DNA of 8,168 bases from Candidatus Auribacterota bacterium (lineage in GTDB: Bacteria; Auribacterota; JAFGBW01). The notes under the pieces are model-generated. The model ran no database searches, had not been told where the DNA came from, and saw nothing but the letters and a program-made list of their open reading frames with translations. Every line of letters starts with the position of its first letter. Positions within the stretch are counted from its first letter, which is position 1. The stretch lies in NCBI GenBank assembly GCA_016932965.1, contig JAFGBW010000246.1, positions 1-8,168 of the forward strand, given 5' to 3'. A program made the translations under genes and the position numbers. This document shows positions 1 to 6,204 of the stretch, piece by piece.

Positions 1-461
1 ATCAGGATCAGGAGTTCCAGAAAGCTGGTCAGCTGCATTTTGAATTTGATGAGCAGGGCGATGGTGAAAAGCCCGAACACAGCTCCCGAGGAACCTAAGG
101 AGAGATAGTCGCCGTGCGGAGACAGGAAATAGTCGCAGAAGTTTGAACCGATGCCGCAGACCATAAAAGAGATGAGAAACCCGGTCATGCCTTCCTCTTC
201 TTCGATCAGCCGTCCGAAGATGTAGAGAAAAAAGAGATTTCCCGAGAGGTGCATGTAATCCCTGTGACAGAACAAGGCGGTCAAAAACTGGTACCATCGG
301 CCGTTGGAATGATCCAGCATCAATTGGTTTGTGAAGGAGAGCCTTAAAATGTTCGTCATGACATACATGACAAACATGATGAAGCACAGGGAAAAAACCC
401 CTGCATATTTGCTGGATTTAAAGGCGGCCATAGTGATGGATGCCCTTTTGTGTTCTGTCAT
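1..461 (-). CDS. Rhomboid family intramembrane serine protease (N-terminal part, cut by window edge)
   Basis: Partial gene: the first 153 residues are visible and the rest lies beyond base 1. Rhomboids are multi-pass membrane proteases that cut transmembrane substrates within the bilayer using a Ser-His dyad. A hydrophobic segment lies at about residues 19-38. It is followed by the family's HxxxN motif (H71, N75 in YMHLSGNLFFLYIFGR) with an acidic stretch after it (EEEEG, 87-91), and by the catalytic-serine motif GSSGAVFG (S125 predicted nucleophile). The catalytic histidine would fall in the missing part, so activity cannot be confirmed. The ATG at 461-459 overlaps the TGA of the upstream DUF5615 reading frame (ATGA). 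There is no good Shine-Dalgarno, so translation is probably coupled to that gene. Family assignment is strong; the substrate is unknown. Confidence 0.88.
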   Translation of the reverse strand, partial: MTEHKRASITMAAFKSSKYAGVFSLCFIMFVMYVMTNILRLSFTNQLMLDHSNGRWYQFLTALFCHRDYMHLSGNLFFLYIFGRLIEEEEGMTGFLISFMVCGIGSNFCDYFLSPHGDYLSLGSSGAVFGLFTIALLIKFKMQLTSFLELLIL

Positions 462-791
462 TGCCAGGATTCAATTTTAATAATTTGTCCTTTCTGAATG
501 TTTTTAAGTTTTTTCAGAATTTGAGGAACAAGCGGGGTTAAATCGTCATAGCTGTTGCTTCGTGCTTTCAGAAGCAGAATAGCTATGTCGTACTGTTTAA
601 GATTTTGCTGGTATATCAGATTGCTGTCCATGGTGATAAATACATCGAAATGAGACTGGATATATGAAAGAAGCTGCCAATTGGTGAAGCCGGCGAAGTC
701 CTTGCTGTGGAACGGTAGTTATTTTATGATGCGGAGCAATATCCTTGGCCAGTCTTTTTGGGAGACATTCATCAAGAATAATCCTGATCAT
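458..791 (-). pseudogene. DUF5615 PIN-like toxin, frameshifted
   Basis: DUF5615 proteins are small PIN-fold putative nucleases, normally encoded directly after a DUF433 antitoxin. The ATG (791-789) abuts the DUF433 stop with no gap. The first frame gives MIRIILDECLPKRLAKDI...ITTVPQQ, the usual DUF5615 start with its DE.LP motif, then loses similarity and stops at 597. From about base 700 the +1 frame continues the family: DFAGFTNWQLL, then FDVFITMDSNLIYQQNL, then a C-terminal KGQIIKIES, ending at TGA 460-458. Removing one G from the GG at about 700-701 would restore one protein of about 110 residues, the normal family length. Both halves retain the expected acidic residues, so the break is recent, a sequencing or assembly error, or (least likely) programmed. 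As read, the toxin is dead. Confidence 0.8.
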
Positions 792-1004
792 CTAGACCGC
801 CATGAGTTCATGTTTTGCTAATTCAAGAAGCTGAACAGCCTTTTCTTTTGGAACAGTTGGAAAATCTTTCAAAAATATGTCTAAAGTTTGACCGGTTTCA
901 AGATAGTCAATAAGAGTTTGAATAGGAACGCGTGTTCCTTTAAACACCGGAACACCTCCAAGGATATGGCGAGACGATTGTATGATGTTTGTTTTCATTT
1001 TCAT
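792..1004 (-). CDS. DUF433 antitoxin-like protein
   Basis: A complete 70-residue protein that matches the DUF433 pattern along its whole length: ILGGVPVFKGTRVPIQTLIDYLETGQTLDIFLKDFP, then helix-rich AVQLLELAKHEL. DUF433 proteins have a small helix-turn-helix-like fold and are regarded as antitoxins of DUF5615 toxins; they often also repress their own promoter. The gene directly precedes a broken DUF5615 gene (stop TAG touches the next ATG), the usual antitoxin-first order. Two in-frame starts are possible, 1004 and 998 (MKMKTN or MKTN). The weak GAGA-like element before 1004 does not decide between them. A possible promoter is TTGATT (1039-1034), 17 bases, GAAAAT (1016-1011), which would leave almost no leader. 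Family assignment is confident; antitoxin role is by family. Confidence 0.85.
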   Translation of the reverse strand: MKMKTNIIQSSRHILGGVPVFKGTRVPIQTLIDYLETGQTLDIFLKDFPTVPKEKAVQLLELAKHELMAV

Positions 1005-1046
1005 GATCTCATTTTCTCACGAATGGGTTAAAAAATCAAATTAGTT

Positions 1047-1078
1047 TTATTCCAATATTCTTGAGAATATTGGAATAA
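1047..1078. repeat. Perfect 15-bp inverted repeat in the divergent intergenic region
   Basis: Arms TTATTCCAATATTCT (1047-1061) and AGAATATTGGAATAA (1064-1078) are exactly complementary around a two-base centre (TG). The element is AT-rich and has no T-tract, so it does not look like a rho-independent terminator, and neither flanking gene ends here. It sits between the putative promoters of the DUF433 gene (minus) and the pseudopilin gene (plus), which makes an operator the simplest reading. A remnant of a small mobile element is the main alternative. Confidence 0.8.
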
Positions 1079-1087
1079 CATTTTTAC

Positions 1088-1119
1088 TTGATTTTAGTAT
1101 TAAAAATAAGGTATATAAT
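1088..1119 (+). promoter_or_regulatory. Putative sigma70-type promoter of the pseudopilin gene
   Basis: A perfect TATAAT lies at 1114-1119, overlapping TATATA at 1112-1117. A -35-like TTGATT lies at 1088-1093, 18 bases before TATATA and 20 before TATAAT. Transcription would begin near 1125, which rules out the upstream ATG at 1122 and supports a pseudopilin start at 1149 or 1152. Prediction from sequence only. Confidence 0.5.
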
Positions 1120-1151
1120 AGATGTCCGATGTTGTAAACAGGATAATGATG

Positions 1152-2303
1152 ATGAGAATCAGCAGACATTCAGCTTTCACGCTCATAGAAATATTAGTTG
1201 TCATGGCGGTGATAGCCCTTCTGATGGCGCTTTTGCTGCCGAAACTGACAGGAACTTCGCACAAAAGCGAAGTGATCGCCTGCGCCGCAAATCTCAAGAA
1301 ATTAGGGGCGGCCTTTTTTATGTATGTCCTGGAAAACGACGGCTATGCTCCGTATAATCCGGATTGCGGGGATCATCAGGGTTCAACGAATCTTGCTGGT
1401 GATTATTTTTATTCCTGGGAGGCGTTATATTTATTGGGTCCGTATCTGGATGACCCGGACCACAGTAAATTTAAAAAAGGGGAGTGGATGACTGTACGCT
1501 GTCCGGGCAACCGCTGCCACTATTATACGACCGGAGGGGACAAGGGGGTGGATCATAACGGAGCCGCGTATTCTCCGGTATGGCAGAACCGCCAGGCACC
1601 TGCCACCTGGCCTTCAACAACAATCGTGTTTGATCCGGCAACGCATCTTAAAATGACAGGGGACTGCAGTCCGGGCCGGCAGATTGTGGATTATCAGTAC
1701 AATGTGAGTCTGGGCGGCATATTCAACCCTCTTAATGAATGGGGAACAAGATACAAAGTGGATTACGTGCTCCAATTTCCCGATGAGGCAGTGATTTTTT
1801 GCGATATTCAGTATGCCAATGTGCTTCACAGAACCCAGAATATTCCCGGAAAAGACAAGTTTGTTTACGCGTATCCGACTACATCTGTCTGTCAATTCTG
1901 GGGAGGAGACCAGAGCAGTGACAACGGAGCTTTTCCGGAAGAAGTGGATAAGAACAGCAACGATCCTGCCATGCTGAAAAAATACATGCGGACCAATGAA
2001 CGGATTCATGATGGTCGCGGAATCAATGCGGTGTTCATGGACGGTCATGTGGAATTTTTGGAGGGAACAGCAGCCTATAATGGTTATGGTTTCAGAAGTT
2101 ATGCGGATGATCTTTTATGCTGGGGAATCTCAGGTCCTCTTTATAAACCGGATGAAACAAATTATAGGTTACAAATTAAAGGAATAGAAGGTTTCAGAAG
2201 AAACAAGGACTTAAGTACGAATAAGAGTCTGTGTATCGAACACAATTACAAGAAAAAATTATCTCCTGATACTACAGCCTGCTGGCGTATCGGCGCAAAT
2301 TGA
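1152..2303 (+). CDS. Type II secretion/type IV pilus-like pseudopilin with C-terminal H-X-DG-type motif
   Basis: A 383-residue prepilin-like protein. The N-terminus MRISRHSA/FTLIEILVVMAVIALLMALLLPKL is a short basic leader, a prepilin peptidase site (cleavage predicted after A8, with F9 methylated and the conserved glutamate at E13), and the hydrophobic pilin helix. Then comes NLKKLGAAFFMYVLENDGYAP, typical of the large pseudopilin families of planctomycete and lentisphaeral bacteria. Near the C-terminus HDGRGINAVFMDGHVEFL (H286 to D297-G298) matches the prepilin-associated H-X9-DG domain, with one extra spacer residue. About 80 residues follow it, an unusually long tail. The start is chosen among three consecutive ATGs (1146, 1149, 1152) by AGGA at 1140-1143; ATG 1122 lies upstream of the expected transcript start. 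Probably a surface or periplasmic fibre-related protein; exact role unknown. Confidence 0.88.
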   Translation: MRISRHSAFTLIEILVVMAVIALLMALLLPKLTGTSHKSEVIACAANLKKLGAAFFMYVLENDGYAPYNPDCGDHQGSTNLAGDYFYSWEALYLLGPYLDDPDHSKFKKGEWMTVRCPGNRCHYYTTGGDKGVDHNGAAYSPVWQNRQAPATWPSTTIVFDPATHLKMTGDCSPGRQIVDYQYNVSLGGIFNPLNEWGTRYKVDYVLQFPDEAVIFCDIQYANVLHRTQNIPGKDKFVYAYPTTSVCQFWGGDQSSDNGAFPEEVDKNSNDPAMLKKYMRTNERIHDGRGINAVFMDGHVEFLEGTAAYNGYGFRSYADDLLCWGISGPLYKPDETNYRLQIKGIEGFRRNKDLSTNKSLCIEHNYKKKLSPDTTACWRIGAN

Positions 2304-2318
2304 CCGGCTGCTTTTTTT
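2275..2318 (+). terminator. Probable rho-independent terminator of the pseudopilin gene
   Basis: Around the stop codon an imperfect stem pairs CAGCC...GG (2275-2285) with CCGGCTG (2304-2310), with a bulge, directly followed by seven Ts (2312-2318). The stem begins inside the coding region. Moderate support because the stem is interrupted and its loop is long. Confidence 0.42.
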
Positions 2319-2445
2319 CATTTTTAAAGCATAACGGATTCTTTACGTAGTAAAGTATATCTCGGGCAGAAATGCCTTTCCCCGCTATTATATCAAGGCC
2401 GTCTTGATTCATCAGCTGTTATAGGAATGAACACCGGTATGGCTC

Positions 2446-3153
2446 TTATCTTTTTCTGAAGATCAATAATAAAACGAGACTGGCTAAAAGCGCGATGATG
2501 GAATATTCCTTTAGCGTGTTTTCCTTCTTCAATTGGTTTTTCAGATTGGACAATTCATTTTTCATTTGATCCGTTTTTTGCTGTGATGGCGGATTCTGGG
2601 GCGGGATATCGTTGTATAAAATGTCATTTCCGGAACGATACATCATCAACATTAAATCGCTGTTATTTTCATACCAGGGCTTGGTTATGAGGTTTGCCTT
2701 GCTTTCGATATGTTCAGGCCAGCTGTTGTCGGCTTTTTTTTCGCCGTCTTCAATGATTTCAATATGGTACTTCTTAATATTCCCATGAAGGTTAATGTAA
2801 TATTCCGGAATATGAATATAACACTGATGCAGTCCCTGGGACGCGCGGAAACGCCTTTGACTATGGATAAGGAAAGAATCCTCCGCGCCGGATTTTGTGA
2901 GGAGAAAAGCGGCTGCAAGAGTGATATCATCCGCATCTGGAGAGATCCATCTGATCGTCACATGCTCTTTCGCTGTTAGATCAACATCTTCAACAGAGTA
3001 TTCCCCTTTGATCGGTGTTGCATTTTTATTAACGTGCAATCGGGGTTTGTAACCGACTTTTCTTTTTATGTCTTCAACGGTTTGGGCATAACCGGAAGCT
3101 TCCAGGATCAAGGTGAATATAACAAGGTTTAAAACGGTCCGGGTCCATTTCAT
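2446..3153 (-). CDS. Unrecognised exported protein with coiled coil and C-terminal membrane anchor
   Basis: I do not recognise a family for this 235-residue protein. Its architecture is clear. There is a signal peptide at 1-23 (basic MKWTR, a hydrophobic core, then ASGYA/Q as a plausible cleavage site). An extracytoplasmic region of about 160 residues follows, rich in alternating hydrophobic and charged residues such as HVTIRWISPDADDITLAAAF and IKKYHIEIIEDG, which read like beta strands of an immunoglobulin-like sandwich. A Pro/Gln-rich linker (PPQNPPSQQ), a short coiled coil (QMKNELSNLKNQLKKEN), and a final transmembrane helix (SIIALLASLVLLLIF) ending RKR come last. It would be held in the inner membrane with its bulk in the periplasm. 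The start has no good Shine-Dalgarno. It converges on the pseudopilin gene and is divergent from the nucleotidyltransferase gene; neither neighbour explains it. Confidence 0.75.
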   Translation of the reverse strand: MKWTRTVLNLVIFTLILEASGYAQTVEDIKRKVGYKPRLHVNKNATPIKGEYSVEDVDLTAKEHVTIRWISPDADDITLAAAFLLTKSGAEDSFLIHSQRRFRASQGLHQCYIHIPEYYINLHGNIKKYHIEIIEDGEKKADNSWPEHIESKANLITKPWYENNSDLMLMMYRSGNDILYNDIPPQNPPSQQKTDQMKNELSNLKNQLKKENTLKEYSIIALLASLVLLLIFRKR

Positions 3154-3278
3154 GCTTATATTCGATCATATGGATAATCAACATGTCAAGAGCAAAAATG
3201 GGGTAAACTCCTGAGAAATGAGATTAAATGAGGCTTTCAACTGCCTGCGATGATAGGGTCCGGACTTATTATTTTTTA

Positions 3279-3309
3279 TCTTGAATATCACGGATGATCA
3301 GACTATTTT
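3279..3309 (+). repeat. Direct repeat, copy 1 (31 bp)
   Basis: Matches 4342-4372 at 30 of 31 bases; the only difference is G3301 against T4364. Weaker similarity extends about 13 bases upstream and about 25 bases downstream, where this copy includes the ATG and first codons of the nucleotidyltransferase gene. The two copies are 1063 bp apart and bracket that gene and its small partner. Confidence 0.9.
3281..3309 (+). promoter_or_regulatory. Putative promoter of the nucleotidyltransferase module (repeat copy 1)
   Basis: TTGAAT (3281-3286), a spacer of exactly 17 bases, and TATTTT (3304-3309). The start codon at 3316 lies seven bases after the -10 box, about where transcription would begin, and no Shine-Dalgarno is present. 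A leaderless mRNA is therefore predicted. The same 17-base-spaced promoter recurs almost unchanged at 4344-4372. Confidence 0.55.
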
Positions 3310-3315
3310 TATTTT

Positions 3316-4056
3316 ATGAAAAAAAATCCGATCATTACCATCATACAGGTTTTTCAGAAGCATGAAGTCATTTTTCTGCTCATGGGAGGCCAGGCGTGTA
3401 TTCTTTATGGGGCTTCGGAATTTACACGGGATACGGATTTCTGCGTTTTATGTGATAATCATAATCTCACTAACATTCAAAACGCTTTAAATGAACTCAA
3501 AGCCGCACAGATTTTTTTTCCTCCTCTTCAGCAGAAATATTTAGATAAAGGTCACGCCTGTCATTTCAAATGCGGAGTGGAAGAAGCGTTTGATTTCAGA
3601 ATAGATATCATGTCTAAGATAAGAAACTGTCCTGATTTCGATGAAATGTGGAAAAGCCGTAACACCATGCTGATTGATGAGATCATGGAAGTCCCTGTCA
3701 TGAACATCAGGCATCTCATAAAAGCAAAAAAAACTCAGAGGGATAAGGATTGGCCAATGGTACGGCGTCTGGTTGAAATTGACTATGCCGCTCATGTTAA
3801 TCCTGATATGGATGATATTGTTTTCTGGTTTGTGGAATGCAGGACTCCGCAACTTTTATTGGATTTATATGAGAGATATCCCTCTCATATAAAGGAGTTG
3901 GTTCCGGAAAGACTTTTACTCGAATCATTATCCGAAAAAGATGTTTTCAAGACTGAAAAAGCGCTGCTTGAAGAAGAACTCATTGAACGCCAGAAAGACA
4001 GGGAATACTGGAACCCCTTGAAGAAAGAATTGGAAAATATGCGTCATGCAAAATGA
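3316..4056 (+). CDS. Nucleotidyltransferase-fold protein (AbiEii/MNT-like), possible toxin
   Basis: A 246-residue protein with the core of the DNA polymerase beta-like nucleotidyltransferase fold. The sugar/phosphate-binding GG (24-25) is followed by the metal-binding pair D39-T-D41 (GGQACILYGASEFTRDTDF), and a likely third acidic residue is D97 in FDFRIDIM. After the catalytic core, IRHLIKAKKTQRDKDWPMVRRLVE (131-154) is the helical substrate-lock segment seen in AbiEii-type and related enzymes. The last 90 residues are helical and charged. Such proteins transfer NMP groups to tRNA, proteins or small molecules, and many act as toxins in two-gene modules. The module here is completed by a 64-residue protein overlapping its end by 11 bases. 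The ATG at 3316 has no Shine-Dalgarno but sits at the predicted transcription start. Fold confident; toxin role inferred. Confidence 0.78.
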   Translation: MKKNPIITIIQVFQKHEVIFLLMGGQACILYGASEFTRDTDFCVLCDNHNLTNIQNALNELKAAQIFFPPLQQKYLDKGHACHFKCGVEEAFDFRIDIMSKIRNCPDFDEMWKSRNTMLIDEIMEVPVMNIRHLIKAKKTQRDKDWPMVRRLVEIDYAAHVNPDMDDIVFWFVECRTPQLLLDLYERYPSHIKELVPERLLLESLSEKDVFKTEKALLEEELIERQKDREYWNPLKKELENMRHAK

Positions 4057-4240
4057 TTTTCAAAATCTGACAGAAGAGGAAAGCTGGCTGGCCTTATCTC
4101 CTGCCATGCGTTTTAAAAATTATTCTGTTTTATTGGATTATTACCTGCGGGCAGGAGGAAAGCTGTGTCCGGAAAAGGACTCTCAAAGCCCGTTTGATTT
4201 TCCTGAATATTATCAGGCAGTATCGAACAAGCCCTGTTAA
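4046..4240 (+). CDS. Small partner protein of the nucleotidyltransferase (possible antitoxin)
   Basis: A 64-residue protein whose ATG lies 11 bases inside the end of the nucleotidyltransferase gene, so the two are probably co-transcribed and translationally coupled. A weak GGA lies 11 bases upstream. The sequence is soluble and helical at the N-terminus (LTEEESWLALSPAMRFKNYSVLLDYYLRAGGKL), then becomes polar with aromatic and proline residues (DSQSPFDFPEYY). The pattern of a short ALSPAMRF-type helical segment followed by a D-Q-P-rich tail resembles small proteins I associate with stand-alone nucleotidyltransferases, but I cannot name a family. The position suggests an antitoxin or regulatory subunit; this is inference from context. 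Confidence 0.6.
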   Translation: MQNDFQNLTEEESWLALSPAMRFKNYSVLLDYYLRAGGKLCPEKDSQSPFDFPEYYQAVSNKPC

Positions 4241-4341
4241 ATATCTATTTGAGGCAAAACCGGCTGGAGATCTTGTTGACTTAAGAATAGTTCGTTCTGG
4301 TTTTTACCCGTTCGTAATGACAGCCTTTTTGTTATCTTTTG

Positions 4342-4372
4342 TCTTGAATATCACGGATGATCATACTATTTT
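4342..4372 (+). repeat. Direct repeat, copy 2 (31 bp), upstream of enolase
   Basis: 30 of 31 bases are identical to 3279-3309. Just after it, bases 4381-4400 still resemble the first codons of the nucleotidyltransferase gene (AAAAAATCCCATTATTAA against AAAAAATCCGATCATTAC), but the ATG has become TTT. It therefore looks like the truncated head of a second copy of that gene. Confidence 0.9.
4344..4372 (+). promoter_or_regulatory. Putative enolase promoter (repeat copy 2)
   Basis: TTGAAT (4344-4349), a 17-base spacer, TATTTT (4367-4372). Transcription starting near 4379 would give enolase a leader of about 60 bases carrying the AAAGGA ribosome-binding site. It is the closest promoter-like sequence to enolase and lies inside the repeat shared with the nucleotidyltransferase module. 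Confidence 0.5.
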
Positions 4373-4400
4373 CTTAACCTTTAAAAAATCCCATTATTAA

Positions 4401-5717
<1,317 letters not shown>

Positions 5718-5799
5718 ATTTGTTTTAAAATCAGGACAGGAAGCTGACCGGTTTGATCACGGATTGATCGTCAGTTTTGGTTTGAATTCGACGGCCGCA

Positions 5800-5823
5800 A
5801 GCCCCGCTGTTTGCAGCGGGGTT
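5800..5823. other. GC-rich hairpin in the enolase 3' region
   Basis: CCCCGCTG (5802-5809) and CAGCGGGG (5814-5821) form a perfect 8-bp stem with a TTTG loop, extendable by a G-T and an A-T pair. No T-tract follows on either strand, so it is at best a weak or Rho-assisted terminator, or a stabilising 3' structure for the enolase mRNA. Nothing else is recognisable between the enolase stop and the tRNA. Confidence 0.5.
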
Positions 5824-5902
5824 GGGCCGGGGCAAACTGTTGCGAAGCATCTTTACGAACTCCGAACGTAACTTCCTAAAAGTTCGGTTTTGGAAACTTC
5901 AA

Positions 5903-5975
5903 TCGGGGTGAGAGGATTCGAACCTCCAATATCTTGTACCCAAAACAAGCGGAATAGCCATTATCCTACACCCCG
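5903..5975 (-). tRNA. tRNA-Pro (anticodon UGG)
   Basis: The minus strand folds as a complete cloverleaf. Acceptor CGGGGTG/CACCCCG gives seven perfect pairs with discriminator A. The D-arm is GGA/TCC with GG in the loop. The anticodon stem CTTGT/ACAAG surrounds loop TTTGGGT, giving anticodon TGG with G37, as expected for proline. The variable loop is ATATT, and the T-arm is GGAGG TTCGAAT CCTCT. The 3' CCA is not encoded (ATTG follows the acceptor), so it must be added by CCA-transferase. UGG can read most or all proline codons by wobble. Confidence 0.95.
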
Positions 5976-5989
5976 AAAATAATGGTAGA

Positions 5990-6018
5990 TGCGTAACAAA
6001 TCGAAAGCCGTGCGTCAA
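5990..6018 (-). promoter_or_regulatory. Putative tRNA-Pro promoter
   Basis: On the minus strand TTGACG (6018-6013) is followed after 17 bases by TACGCA (5995-5990), a weak -10 box, about 14 bases before the mature tRNA 5' end. The -35 box is good; the -10 is poor, so confidence is modest. Confidence 0.42.
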
Positions 6019-6028
6019 TATTTCGATT
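5999..6028. repeat. 8-bp inverted repeat spanning the tRNA-Pro promoter -35 region
   Basis: AATCGAAA (5999-6006) and TTTCGATT (6021-6028) are exactly complementary with a 14-base gap that contains the putative -35 TTGACG. The spacing of arms is compatible with a dimeric DNA-binding protein. It could also be chance in an AT-rich spacer. Confidence 0.5.
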
Positions 6029-6066
6029 GTCCGGATTTTCATTGAACCGTGATGCATCTCTTTCAG

Positions 6067-6097
6067 GGGGCGCCTTTCATGCGCCCCTTTTGTTTTC
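6067..6097 (+). terminator. Strong rho-independent terminator (plus strand)
   Basis: GGGGCGC (6067-6073), a seven-base loop, GCGCCCC (6081-6087), then TTTTGTTTTC. The stem is perfect and GC-rich and the T-tract lies only on the plus-strand side. The nearest plus-strand gene upstream is enolase, 350 bases away, with the tRNA gene in between on the other strand. Confidence 0.82.
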
Positions 6098-6150
6098 ATG
6101 GGATCTGCAGGAAAGCTCGTTAGGAAGCTGTCAATTAGGATAAAAATGTT

Positions 6151-6180
6151 TTTACTGAATCAAATATTTAATGGTAATAT
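6151..6180 (+). promoter_or_regulatory. Putative promoter of the receiver/GGDEF operon
   Basis: TTTACT (6151-6156) and TAATAT (6175-6180) with 18 bases between; TTACTG one base later gives 17. A transcript starting near 6187 would carry AAGGAG (6190-6195), nine bases before the ATG at 6205. It lies downstream of the terminator at 6067-6097, so the operon is probably transcribed independently. Confidence 0.5.
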
Positions 6181-6204
6181 GTCATGATGAAGGAGTGAGC
6201 TTTC

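Noticed and set aside
1614-2048. 144-codon open frame on the minus strand inside the pseudopilin gene
   Set aside because: Lies wholly opposite a well-supported gene and shows no family motifs; an antisense shadow.
2341-2355. Small perfect hairpin CTTTAC-GTA-GTAAAG in the convergent intergenic region
   Set aside because: Six AT-rich pairs with no T-tract and no second copy seen in the window; too short to call a terminator or repeat family.
2392-2408. Hairpin ATCAAG-GCCGT-CTTGAT downstream of the exported-protein gene
   Set aside because: In the right place for a minus-strand terminator, but the stem is only 6 bp and no T-run follows on the minus strand.
4194-4400. Open frame of 68 codons overlapping the small partner gene and reaching toward enolase
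   Set aside because: Runs through the promoter repeat, has no ribosome site or recognisable protein pattern, and overlaps the better-supported 4046-4240 gene.
5756-5769. ATCACGGATTGATC just after enolase, resembling ATCACGGATGATCA in the two promoter repeats
   Set aside because: Has an inserted base, lacks the flanking -35 and -10 boxes, and the match is only about 14 bases; probably chance, though worth a glance if a motif search finds more copies.
5862-5891. CCGAAC/GTTCGG stem followed by four Ts between enolase and the tRNA
   Set aside because: A 14-base loop and short T-run make it a poor terminator compared with the one at 6067-6097.
5899-6099. 66-codon minus-strand open frame covering the tRNA gene
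   Set aside because: Its sequence is the tRNA and its promoter region translated; no protein features.
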